The notes beneath the pieces are model-generated. The model saw only the letters and a list, made by a program, of their open reading frames with translations, had not been told where the DNA came from and searched no databases. This document shows positions 8,905-17,872 of a DNA stretch of 44,401 nt, one piece after another. The position numbers and the translations under genes are program-made. How positions within the stretch are numbered: position 1 is the first letter of the stretch; each line of letters begins with the position of its first letter. This DNA is from Acidobacteriota bacterium (lineage in GTDB: Bacteria; Acidobacteriota; Terriglobia; Terriglobales; SCQP01): the NCBI GenBank assembly GCA_027451805.1, contig DAIDIF010000272.1, positions 1-44,401 of the forward strand. The letters run 5' to 3'.

Positions 8905-9854
8905 AGCGCCCGCGCGTGCGGCTGTTGGCGATCGTGCCGCCCGCACTGCCGGCGGCGGCGCGGCTGCGGGGGTTGCGCGGGGTGGCGCTGGCGCTGGGGT
9001 GCGATGCGGCCACGATTGCGGGCGCCGCGCCCGAGGCGGAAGTCATTCTCTACTCGTCGCTGGCGGGCGGCACGCCGCCGTTCCGCGACGTCTGGCCGCA
9101 CACCGGCCCGAGCTTGCGCTGGGTGCATTCCTTTGAAGCGGGCGTGGACCGGCTGCTGACGCCGGAGCTCGCCGCCAGCGCGGTGCGGGTGACGAACGCG
9201 CGCGGGGTGTATACGGAATCGCTGGCCGAGTTCGCGGTGCTGGGGGTGCTGTGGTTCGCCAAGCAGGCGCGGCGGCTGGTGGAGCAGCAGCGGGCGCGGC
9301 GCTGGGAGCAGTTCGAGGTGGAGCTGGCGCGGGGCCGGACAGCGGCGGTGGTGGGCTACGGCGCGGTGGGGCGGACGTGCGCGGGAGCGCTGCGCAAGCT
9401 GGGGATGAAGATCGTGCCGGTGGGGCGGGCGGAGACGGCGGAGCGCGAGAAGCTGCACGCGATTCTGGGCCAGGCGGACGTGCTGCTGGCGGCGGCGCCG
9501 CTGACGCCGGCGACGCGCCATCTGCTCGACGCCGCCGCGTTCGCGGCGCTGAAGCGGGGCGGGATTGTGATCAACGTGGGGCGCGGGCCGGTGGTGGACG
9601 AAGCGGCGCTGATCGCCGCGCTGCAGGCGGGCCAGGTGGGCGGGGCGGCGCTGGACGTATTCGAACGCGAGCCGCTGCCGCCGGAGCATCCCTTCTGGGC
9701 GATGGAGAACGTGCTGCTCTCGCCGCACGCGACCGACCGGACGCGGACGCCACACTGGACGGAGCTGGGGATGCGCTGCTTCCTGGCGAACTTCTCCCGC
9801 TACCGCCGCCGCCTGCCGCTGCTGACGCCGGTCAACAAGGCGGCCGGCTACTGA
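8901..9854 (+). CDS. D-2-hydroxyacid dehydrogenase (D-isomer specific, NAD-binding)
   Basis: VVGYGAVGRTCAGALRKLGMKIVPVGR Rossmann motif; VINVGRGPVVDEAALIAALQAGQVGGAALDVFEREPLPPEHPFW; HATDRT. ATGA overlap with the penicillin acylase stop. Confidence 0.92.
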   Translation: MKRPRVRLLAIVPPALPAAARLRGLRGVALALGCDAATIAGAAPEAEVILYSSLAGGTPPFRDVWPHTGPSLRWVHSFEAGVDRLLTPELAASAVRVTNARGVYTESLAEFAVLGVLWFAKQARRLVEQQRARRWEQFEVELARGRTAAVVGYGAVGRTCAGALRKLGMKIVPVGRAETAEREKLHAILGQADVLLAAAPLTPATRHLLDAAAFAALKRGGIVINVGRGPVVDEAALIAALQAGQVGGAALDVFEREPLPPEHPFWAMENVLLSPHATDRTRTPHWTELGMRCFLANFSRYRRRLPLLTPVNKAAGY

Positions 9855-9973
9855 CCGCTGCGGCTTACCGCCCGGCGTGAGCTATCGGCGCAAGTTTTGC
9901 ATTGACGCCGGGCGCTCCGCCGGACCATTGTAGGCAAAAGGATCCCTGCGATCCCTGGGAAGGATTTGCCGCC

Positions 9974-12478
9974 ATGCCCATCGCCCGCCGCCGCGCGCTT
10001 GCCGCCGCCCTGTTTGCCGTTCTGCTCGCCTCCACGCTCTGCCTGGGGGCAGCCGCCCCGGGCGGGGCGGCCGTGGGCCCTGCCGCCGCAGTGGACCCGT
10101 TCCTCGGAACGGGGACCGGGCCGGGCGGCACGATCAACCTGTTTCCCGGGCCGTCGCTGCCGTTCGGCATGGTGCAGCTGAGCCCGGATACCGAGGCCCG
10201 CGGCTACGGCTACCACTACGCCGAGCCCGACATCCAGGGCTTCAGCATGACCCACATGAGCGGCCCCGGGTGCGACAACGAAGGCGATGTCTTCTTCACC
10301 GCGACCACGGGCGCGGTGCACACGCAGATCGCCAACTTCGAGTCGCCCTACAGCCACGCGCAGGAGTCGGCGCGGCCGGGCTATTACCAGGTGAAGCTGA
10401 CGCGCTGGAACACCAACGTCGAGCTCACCGCGACGATGCATACCGGCGTGGCGCGCTTCACCTTCCCGGCAGGCAAGCGTGCCAACGTGCTGGTGCCAAT
10501 CAGCCACACGCTCGACCACACCGTGGGGGCGCAGGTGCAGGTGGTGAGCCACCGCGAGATTACCGGCTACGTCGAGGATCATTGCTTTTGCGGCAGCCGA
10601 GCCACCTACAAGGTCTATTTCGACATGGCGTTCAGCCAGCCGTTCGCGCGGTTCGGCACCTGGCACGGCGCCTTGGGCGCGGCCGGCAAGATCACCGCGG
10701 ACAGCCGCAAGGCGGTGCAGACCGCGCATCCGCAGTGGATCGGGGCCTATGCGAGCTGGCCGTCGTCGCCCGCGGCGCGGACGGTGACGGTGCGGGTGGG
10801 CATCTCCTATGTGGACGCGGCGGGGGCGGCGCGCAACCTCGCCGCCGAGGCCGCCGGGCAGAGCTTCGCGGCGCTGCGCGCCGCGGCCGGGAACGCCTGG
10901 AACCACGATCTGGAGGCGATTCAGGTGTCCGGCGGCAGCGCCAAGGAGCGGCGGGTGTTCTACACCGCGCTCTATCACAGCCTGCTGATGCCCAGCGTCT
11001 TCAACGACGCCGACGGGCGCTACCTCGGCTTTGATGGCAAGATTCATCAGGCCGCGCCCGGCCACGCGGTCTACGCCAACTACTCCGGCTGGGACATCTA
11101 CCGCAGCGAGATGCCGCTGCTGGCGCTGATTACCCCGCGGCGGTTCGAGGACATGTGCGAGTCGGTGGTGCTGATGGACCAGCAGGGCGGCTGGATCGAC
11201 CGCTGGCCGCAAATCAATCATTACACCAACGTGATGGCGGGCAGCCCGCTGACCATCGGGCTGGCGATGGCGTGGCTGGACGGTCTGCACGGGTTCGACC
11301 TGCAGGCCGGGTGGCAGGGGATGGTGAAGGACGCCACCACAGCGCCGCCCAAGGGCGCGCCCTATCAGGGCGAGGTCAGCATGGACTGGATCAACCAGGT
11401 CCATTACGTGCCCAACGACAAGCAGGCCTACGGCTCGGTGTCGCAGCTGCAGGAAGACGCCATCGCCTACGCTTCGCTGTACGACCTGGCCAAGGCGCGC
11501 GGCGACGCAGCGGCGGCGAAACAGTTCTACGACCGCGCGCTGTACGTGCGCAATCTCTTCGACACCGCCGACCGGTATTTCCGGCCGCGCAACGCCGACG
11601 GCGCCTGGACGCCGCACTTCGACCCCAGCCGGCAGGGGGGCGCGGGCGCGGTCTACCGCCAGGTGAGCCAGATGGCGCCCGCGCGCCGGAAGAAGATGAT
11701 GGCCGCGCTGCTCGCCCTGCGCGACAAATCCCCCGCCCGGCGCGCGGAGTTCCTGGCCAGCACGCCGGTGCGGACCGGCTTCACCGCGGCGGAGCAGACG
11801 CTGCTGCGCCAGGCGGTGCGTCTGATGGTCCCCACCGGTTTCATCGAAGGCTCGGGGTGGCATTATCAGTGGCTCGACCCGGAGGACATGCGCTGGCTGA
11901 TCGGCGCCGTGGGCCGCGAGCGCTTCAATCGCCGGCTGGAGGCGTTCTTCGACTACGCCCAGCCGGGCTGGCACGGGCAATACTACAACCCCTACAACGA
12001 GACCGATCTGGAGGCGCCGTTCGAGTTCGACTTTTCCGGCATGCCGTGGGAGACGCAGCGCGTGGTGCGCAAGATCCTCAGCCAGAACTACACCACCTCG
12101 GTCAACGGCATTCCGGGCAACGACGATTGCGGCGAGATGTCGTCGTGGGCGGTGTTGAGCATGATGGGGGTCTATACCGTGGACCCGGCGAGCACGGCGT
12201 ACGAGCTGGCCAGCCCGGTGTTTTCGCGGGTGACGATTCGCCTGCACGCGCCCTACGCCGGCAAGCAATTCGTCATTGCCGCCTCACCCGATCCGGCGGC
12301 GAACCCCTACATTCAGGGCGTGGCGATTGACGGCCAGCCGCTGCAACACGACTGGATCTGGTACCGCCAGATCACCGCCGGCGGCGAAATGCAGGTGACG
12401 CTGGGGGCGCAGCCGAACCGCGCGTGGGGCTCGGCGCCGGCGGACGCGCCGCCTTCGCTGAGCCGGGAACGGCCCTAG
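9974..12478 (+). CDS. GH92 family glycosyl hydrolase (alpha-1,2-mannosidase-like)
   Basis: VDPFLGTGTGPGGTINLFPGPSLPFGMVQLSPDT...GYHYAEPDIQGFSMTHMSGPGC; ANYSGWDIYRSEMPLLALI; GIPGNDDCGEMSSWAVLSMMGVYTVDP. Confidence 0.95.
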   Translation: MPIARRRALAAALFAVLLASTLCLGAAAPGGAAVGPAAAVDPFLGTGTGPGGTINLFPGPSLPFGMVQLSPDTEARGYGYHYAEPDIQGFSMTHMSGPGCDNEGDVFFTATTGAVHTQIANFESPYSHAQESARPGYYQVKLTRWNTNVELTATMHTGVARFTFPAGKRANVLVPISHTLDHTVGAQVQVVSHREITGYVEDHCFCGSRATYKVYFDMAFSQPFARFGTWHGALGAAGKITADSRKAVQTAHPQWIGAYASWPSSPAARTVTVRVGISYVDAAGAARNLAAEAAGQSFAALRAAAGNAWNHDLEAIQVSGGSAKERRVFYTALYHSLLMPSVFNDADGRYLGFDGKIHQAAPGHAVYANYSGWDIYRSEMPLLALITPRRFEDMCESVVLMDQQGGWIDRWPQINHYTNVMAGSPLTIGLAMAWLDGLHGFDLQAGWQGMVKDATTAPPKGAPYQGEVSMDWINQVHYVPNDKQAYGSVSQLQEDAIAYASLYDLAKARGDAAAAKQFYDRALYVRNLFDTADRYFRPRNADGAWTPHFDPSRQGGAGAVYRQVSQMAPARRKKMMAALLALRDKSPARRAEFLASTPVRTGFTAAEQTLLRQAVRLMVPTGFIEGSGWHYQWLDPEDMRWLIGAVGRERFNRRLEAFFDYAQPGWHGQYYNPYNETDLEAPFEFDFSGMPWETQRVVRKILSQNYTTSVNGIPGNDDCGEMSSWAVLSMMGVYTVDPASTAYELASPVFSRVTIRLHAPYAGKQFVIAASPDPAANPYIQGVAIDGQPLQHDWIWYRQITAGGEMQVTLGAQPNRAWGSAPADAPPSLSRERP

Positions 12479-12503
12479 GGCAACAGACACGGCCTGTTTT
12501 CAC

Positions 12504-12520
12504 CGGGGGCTCCGCCCCCG
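12504..12520. terminator. Putative hairpin downstream of the GH92 gene (CGGGGGC-TCC-GCCCCCG)
   Basis: Perfect 7-bp inverted repeat 25 bp after the GH92 stop; no clear U-tract follows on the plus strand. Confidence 0.35.
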
Positions 12521-12603
12521 CCGCCTCCCGTTGGCCGGCGCCGCCTGGCCGCTCAATGGCGCTCCTCTTCAGGGCCAGTTGCGTGGCACGGGCTTCGGCG
12601 CGG

Positions 12604-13098
12604 TCAGCGGCCGGCGCACTGGGGGCGAGTGTCGTGCCAGCCGTCGCGGATGAAGGCGAAGACCTGGTCGGTGAGATCCTGAACCATCTTGATGGGGTCG
12701 TTGTAGGAGCCCTGGGTGTAGCGGCTGCTGATGTTGCCCTGGCCCCAACCGGCGAGGTTGACGTTGCCGGTGTAGATTTCATTGTTGTCGTAGAAGTTGT
12801 AGGTCAGGGTGAAGTTGAGCTGGGAGCCGTTCTGGAGCGAGAAGCTGTCGCCGTAGGGCTTGCCGTCCTGATTGAGTTGGTCGAGGACCACTTGCCGCAG
12901 GCTGACGGCGCCGCCAGCGCGGTCGCGTGGGGTGTAGTCGAAATTGATCGGCAGGGACACGACCAGGTTCTGATAGCGGATGGGCTGCACCGAAGGATCG
13001 CACGGCGCCGGCGGCGCGGGGCGGTAGCGGTTCACGGCACAGCCAGAGGCCAGGAACAAGCTAGCCACGCCGACGACGATTCCGCATACGGTTCTCAT
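12604..13098 (-). CDS. Hypothetical lipoprotein
   Basis: MRTVCGIVVGVASLFLASGCAVNRY has a lipobox (LASGC) signal; coherent soluble domain of about 140 aa. Confidence 0.75.
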   Translation of the reverse strand: MRTVCGIVVGVASLFLASGCAVNRYRPAPPAPCDPSVQPIRYQNLVVSLPINFDYTPRDRAGGAVSLRQVVLDQLNQDGKPYGDSFSLQNGSQLNFTLTYNFYDNNEIYTGNVNLAGWGQGNISSRYTQGSYNDPIKMVQDLTDQVFAFIRDGWHDTRPQCAGR

Positions 13099-13199
13099 GG
13101 GCACCCTCCGAGCTCCGAGACCATGATCGGCAGGAAAGCTTTTCGACTTGACTGGAAGAAACAGTACAGATCATGACCCATTCGGTCGGCGGCAAGACA

Positions 13200-13236
13200 A
13201 ACGGCGTCCCGCGCCAGAAAGGCGCGGGACGCCGTT
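13200..13236 (-). terminator. Strong hairpin terminator downstream of the BNR-repeat gene
   Basis: Perfect 16-bp inverted repeat AACGGCGTCCCGCGCC-agaaa-GGCGCGGGACGCCGTT. On the minus strand it lies 21 bp after the stop at 13258 and is followed by TTGTCTTGCC. Confidence 0.75.
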
Positions 13237-13257
13237 GGAGATGTGCTCTAGGGTTCT

Positions 13258-16200
13258 TTAGTATTGGCCGCCGAGGGGGGTGTTGGGGGGCAGGGTGTTG
13301 CTGATGGCCGTGATCTTGCCGGCGTGGGCCCGGTTGAACTGGGGCACGACGGTGGACTTGAGGCGGTCGAAGCCGGCGCGCGCGGTGGCGAGTTGGGCTT
13401 CGATCTCGCGCAGGACGCGGATCTGGGTCGAGGTCGGCGCATAGTCGGCGCCGCCGGCCTCGTCGCTGGCGCCCTCGCCGACGCCGCCGGAGAGCCAAAT
13501 CAGGTTCATGTAGACCTTGTAGGCCACCGGGAAGTACTTGTCGTCGCTGAGCATGTCGGCGCGGGTGACGAGCTGGAGCTCGACGTTGAGGATCTGGTGA
13601 TCGAGCTGCGCCAGCGCGGGCTGGTCGGCGGCCGCGAGGGTGTGCTGCTCGTCCTGAATCTGCTTGCGCCAGACCTCCATCTGGTTGACCATCTCCGAGG
13701 TCTCGGTGATGTCGTTGCGGATCTTCACCTGCATCGCGGTGGATTGCCGCAGGGCCGGGGTGCCGGTGATGACGGCGGGATCTTTGAGCAGGTTGAAGGG
13801 CTGGGTGTAGCTCTGACCGTTGACCGTGATCCGGACCTGGTACTTGCCGGGCGCGGCCAGGGGCACGCCGGTGCGCGGGGTGATGCCCCAGTGGATGATG
13901 GTGCGGATGGACTTGCCCTGGAAGCGCGGCTCCTGCCAGATGTAGGGGTTTTCGGGCGGGGTGGTGCGCAACTCGACCAGCTTGGGGCCATCGTAGAGGA
14001 TGTCCCAGTAGGCGCCGTTGAGGCCCTGGTGGGCGGTGAGCATTTGGGTGCGGACGACGGCGCCGGAGGCGTCGAGGATCTGCATTTTCACCGGGCCGGT
14101 GGGAGCATCGGCGAGATGAAAGAGGAAGTTGGGATACTGCGGCTGGGCGGCGGTGGGGAAGGCGCTGCGCGCCTGGCGAAACATGTCGGTGGGCTGGAAG
14201 AGGCGGGTGGCGCCGCTGGGCGGGTCGGGGCTGCCGGTCTGTTCGAGCAGGCTGATGTCGGGCAGGATGTAGAGGCCGCGGCCGTAGGTGGAGACGTCCA
14301 CGTCGTGGAAGCGCGGCTCGACCGTGATCCAGCTCACAGGCGAAGGCGGCAGGCCGCGGTTGAAGTGGGTCCAGTGGCCGCCGTCGTCAAGCGAGTAATA
14401 GAAGGCGTGGGCGGTGCCGGCGAACAGCAGGCCCTCGCGATTGGGATCCTGGGCGACGCTGAGCACGTAGTCCAGCGGATTGGTGGCGGGCAGATCGCTG
14501 GTGATGTTGGTCCAGGTCTGGCCGTAATCGGTGGTCTTGAGGATGTAGGGCTTGTAGTTGTTGTGGCCGGCGAGGCGGAAGTCCACGGCGACGTAGGCGG
14601 AGCCGGGATGGAAGGTGGAGGGGGCGATCTCGTTGAACTCGCCCCAGGCGGGCAGGTGGAGGTTGGCGGTGACATCCACCCACTGCGGGTGGGCGGATTC
14701 GTCGTCGCGGGTGTACCAAAGCTTGCCGTCATTGGTGCCGGCCCACATCAGGCCGCGCTGGATGGTCGAGGGTGCAATCGCCCACACGACTTCGCCGTCG
14801 TACTGGGCGAGGTTGTCGCCTTCGATGCCGCCGTTGGGGACGATACGGGCGGGGTTGCGGGTGGAGAGGTCGGGGCTGACCGGGGACCAGGAGTACCCCT
14901 TGTCGTCGGTGCGCAGGATGACCTGGCAGCCGTAGTAGACGTTGTTGTGGTCGAAGGGATCAATCGCCAGGGGCGAGGTCCAGTGGCAGCGGTAGCGGAC
15001 TTCGTTGGGGGGCGAGTCGAGGGTGATCTTTTGCGGCTCGACCGAGTGGGCGGTGCCTTCGCGCTGATCGAAGCGGGTGAGCTTGCCGCCGTAGCAGGTG
15101 GCCCATACGACATTGGCGTCGGTGGGATCGGGCACGGTGTAGCCGGATTCGCAGCCGCCGATGTTGGGCTGCCACTGCAGTTGCTGGACGGGGCCGCGGC
15201 CGAAGGCGTTGAAACCGCCAGGCGGCACGGTGGACTGGCCATTGGGACCGAGGGCGAAGCCGGCGGGCGGTTTTTGCGCCTTGGGATAAGCCGCCAGAAG
15301 CTGCTGGTTGATCGCGCCACGGCCGCCGCGCCCGAAGAAGCCGCGGCCGCCGAAGCCGCGGCCGGCCGGCATGAACTCGGTCTTGGGGAGCATGCCGTTG
15401 CCGGTGATCTCGCTCACGGTGGAGGGGCCGCGCATGGTGCCGTCGTCCTGGCGATTGGAGTAGATCCAGTAGGGGACGCGGTTGTCGGTGAAGACGTGGT
15501 AGGTCTGACCGTTGGGGAGGGCGACGTGCAGGGCGGTGCCGGCGCCGGTGGCGATGCTGGCGCCGCCGTCGTCGGTCAGGACGTAGCGGGCGGGGTCGGT
15601 GGGATCCATCCACATGCCGTGGCAGTCGCCGCAACTGGCGGCGCCGACCTGGCGCAGCTTGCCGCCTTCGCCGGTGAAGGTGTGGCCGCCGTCCTCGGAG
15701 CGATGGAAGCTGCTGCTGGTGATGAGGACGTCGTTCTCGTTCTTGGGATTCACCAGGACGTTGATGTAGTAGCCGGCGCGGCCGATGAGGGTGCGGTCCC
15801 AGCTCACCACATGCCAGCTCGCGCCGCCATCGCTGGTGCGCCAAAGCGAGCCTTGGTTGTGGGTTTGAATCAGGGCATAGACGCGCTTGGGATTGGAGGG
15901 GGCGATGGCGACCGCGGTCTTGCCCAAGGGCGGATGCGGCAGGCCGTGGGTGAGATGCGTCCAGGTCTGGCCGTTGTCGTGGGAGACGTAGATGCCGCTG
16001 CCGGGGCCGCCGCTGGCCTCGACCCAGGTGCGCTGCTTCACCTGCCAGGTGCCGGCGAAGATGGTGTTGGGATCGCTGGGATCCATGCTGATGCTGCTGC
16101 AGCCGGTGTCAGGGTTGACGAAGAGGGTGCGCTTCCAGGTGACGCCGCCGTCGGTGGTGCGGAAGACGCCGCGGTTCTGCTGGGGCGAGCTGTTGCGCCC

Positions 16201-16707
16201 CTCGGCGCAGACCAGGACGTTGTTGACGTCTTTGGGATTGATGACGATGCCGGCGATGCGGCCGGTGGGGACCAGCCCCATGTGCTGCCAGGTCGCGCCG
16301 GCGTCGGTGGATTTATAGACGCCGTCGCCGACGATGTCGGCGGGGCGGATGACCCAGGGCTCGCCGGTTCCGACCCAGACGGTGTTGGGGTCGGAAGGAG
16401 CGACGGCGATGGCGCCGATGGCGGCGGCGTCCTGCTTATCGAAGATGGGCCGGAAGGTGTGACCGCCGTCCACCGATTTCCAGAGGCCGCCGGAGGCCGA
16501 GCCGAGATAGTAGATGGACGGGTCGCCGGGCACGCCGGCGGCGGAGGCGATGCGCCCGCCCGGGGCGGGGCCCATATAGTGAAATTGCAACGCGGGCGGC
16601 GTGGTGGTGCGCTGCGGGCCGGCGGGACCGCGGCCGAACTGGGCGGCCAACGGGAGGGAGAGAGCAAGGCAAAGGGCAAACTTCAAAAGGCGGGACAAGC
16701 GCGGCAT
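13258..16707 (-). CDS. WD40/YVTN/BNR-like (sortilin/VPS10-type beta-propeller) secreted protein
   Basis: Repeated propeller motifs: YYLGSASGGLWKSVDGGHTFRPIFD; VWVGTGEPWVIRPADIVGDGVYKSTDAGATWQHMGL; IYVSHDNGQTWTHLTHGLP. Signal peptide MPRLSRLLKFALCLALSLPLAAQFG. Confidence 0.93.
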   Translation of the reverse strand: MPRLSRLLKFALCLALSLPLAAQFGRGPAGPQRTTTPPALQFHYMGPAPGGRIASAAGVPGDPSIYYLGSASGGLWKSVDGGHTFRPIFDKQDAAAIGAIAVAPSDPNTVWVGTGEPWVIRPADIVGDGVYKSTDAGATWQHMGLVPTGRIAGIVINPKDVNNVLVCAEGRNSSPQQNRGVFRTTDGGVTWKRTLFVNPDTGCSSISMDPSDPNTIFAGTWQVKQRTWVEASGGPGSGIYVSHDNGQTWTHLTHGLPHPPLGKTAVAIAPSNPKRVYALIQTHNQGSLWRTSDGGASWHVVSWDRTLIGRAGYYINVLVNPKNENDVLITSSSFHRSEDGGHTFTGEGGKLRQVGAASCGDCHGMWMDPTDPARYVLTDDGGASIATGAGTALHVALPNGQTYHVFTDNRVPYWIYSNRQDDGTMRGPSTVSEITGNGMLPKTEFMPAGRGFGGRGFFGRGGRGAINQQLLAAYPKAQKPPAGFALGPNGQSTVPPGGFNAFGRGPVQQLQWQPNIGGCESGYTVPDPTDANVVWATCYGGKLTRFDQREGTAHSVEPQKITLDSPPNEVRYRCHWTSPLAIDPFDHNNVYYGCQVILRTDDKGYSWSPVSPDLSTRNPARIVPNGGIEGDNLAQYDGEVVWAIAPSTIQRGLMWAGTNDGKLWYTRDDESAHPQWVDVTANLHLPAWGEFNEIAPSTFHPGSAYVAVDFRLAGHNNYKPYILKTTDYGQTWTNITSDLPATNPLDYVLSVAQDPNREGLLFAGTAHAFYYSLDDGGHWTHFNRGLPPSPVSWITVEPRFHDVDVSTYGRGLYILPDISLLEQTGSPDPPSGATRLFQPTDMFRQARSAFPTAAQPQYPNFLFHLADAPTGPVKMQILDASGAVVRTQMLTAHQGLNGAYWDILYDGPKLVELRTTPPENPYIWQEPRFQGKSIRTIIHWGITPRTGVPLAAPGKYQVRITVNGQSYTQPFNLLKDPAVITGTPALRQSTAMQVKIRNDITETSEMVNQMEVWRKQIQDEQHTLAAADQPALAQLDHQILNVELQLVTRADMLSDDKYFPVAYKVYMNLIWLSGGVGEGASDEAGGADYAPTSTQIRVLREIEAQLATARAGFDRLKSTVVPQFNRAHAGKITAISNTLPPNTPLGGQY

Positions 16708-16878
16708 CAGGCACCCCGGGGAAATCAAGCCTATGGTAAATGCCTGCCCAGAGGGGCGCAATGGAAATTTATACTTTATCTCGCGAGCTGACAGACCGGC
16801 CATGCCGGCGATCGCGTCGCTCGAGCTGTGGGCGTGGCCCAGGCGGCGCGCCGCGCCCCCGATACCGCAACCGAGGGC

Positions 16879-17853
16879 CTACGCTTCCCGTGGGGCGGCG
16901 CGACGGCCCGCGGACGCGACCCTAACCGCGGAGTAGGCGATGCCGGCATAGAGGGGAGCGGTGACGAGTCCCTGGTCAAAGCAGCCCGAGGCGCGGCAGC
17001 GGGGGCTGATGAAATTCGCCCATAGGCGCTGCCAGTATGAGCCGCGCAGGGCGAACCTCGTACTCCAGGCGGGGTTCAGCCAGATATAGAGCGGGAATAG
17101 CGCAGCCGGCACCAGCCAAACCCACGCGCCCGGGGCTTTCCAGCGATTCAGGGCGCCGGGTCGAGGCCGCGTGAGCCATGCTACGGCCGCCTCGATGGCA
17201 ATGGTCGAGCCCCAGAGCGGGCTGGCGATGAGGTAGTCGAGCAGGCTGACGTGAGTGCTCCGCATGTAGCCACTGACCACGAACAGGATACGATTGGCGA
17301 TTAGCCCGCCGAGGAAGGCGGCCAGTTCGAGCCCGAAGCCGGCCAGCCAGACGCGCGCTGCGGCCAGCGGCCGTTGGGCCGCCGGGCGCGCGGCACGACC
17401 GCGGAGGGCGCGGCGGAATGCCGCGCGGGCGGCCGAGTAGGCGAGCGCCGCGGAGGCTGGCATTGTATAGAAAATGAGGTAGAGGCCCAGCTCACCGCTT
17501 GCCGGGGGGTTGAAATAGGCGCGCCAGGCGGTGTGCGTGTCGCCCATCTGCAGCATGCCCGCGGCCACCGCGAGCACGAACGGAACCCAGACCCAAAGGC
17601 CGGCTCGCCCCGCGAAAATACCCGCCGGCTCGCGGCGACCGCGGATGCTGACCGCGAGCGCGACGGCTGCCGCCAGGAGCCCCACGGTTGCGAGGCCGAA
17701 CCATTCGGAGCCGACGATTCGGCTGATCGGGGCCGCCTTGGGCAGCCGGACGACAATTACTGCGAGAGCGATCCAGCCGACGTAGCAGCCGAGGGCGATT
17801 ATGCATTCAGCGAGGTACTGCGTGATTGCCCTCAGAATGGGAGAATTGGGCAT
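16879..17853 (-). CDS. Hypothetical multi-pass membrane protein
   Basis: Multiple hydrophobic segments (LAECIIALGCYVGWIALAVIVV; FGLATVGLLAAAVALAVSI; LWVWVPFVLAVAAGML). ATG at 17853 avoids overlap with the RHS remnant. Confidence 0.65.
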   Translation of the reverse strand: MPNSPILRAITQYLAECIIALGCYVGWIALAVIVVRLPKAAPISRIVGSEWFGLATVGLLAAAVALAVSIRGRREPAGIFAGRAGLWVWVPFVLAVAAGMLQMGDTHTAWRAYFNPPASGELGLYLIFYTMPASAALAYSAARAAFRRALRGRAARPAAQRPLAAARVWLAGFGLELAAFLGGLIANRILFVVSGYMRSTHVSLLDYLIASPLWGSTIAIEAAVAWLTRPRPGALNRWKAPGAWVWLVPAALFPLYIWLNPAWSTRFALRGSYWQRLWANFISPRCRASGCFDQGLVTAPLYAGIAYSAVRVASAGRRAAPREA

Positions 17854-17872
17854 AGGGCGGCGGACATAGCGG

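Noticed and set aside
6619-8946. 775-aa minus-strand ORF over the penicillin acylase
   Set aside because: Arg/Val/His-rich shadow frame with no family resemblance.
9848-12268. 806-aa minus-strand ORF over the GH92 gene
   Set aside because: Shadow ORF; the plus strand encodes GH92 signatures throughout.
13264-16791. 1175-aa plus-strand ORF antisense to the BNR gene
   Set aside because: Low-complexity Gly/Ala/Val-rich translation with no domain; a GC-rich shadow ORF of a clear minus-strand gene.
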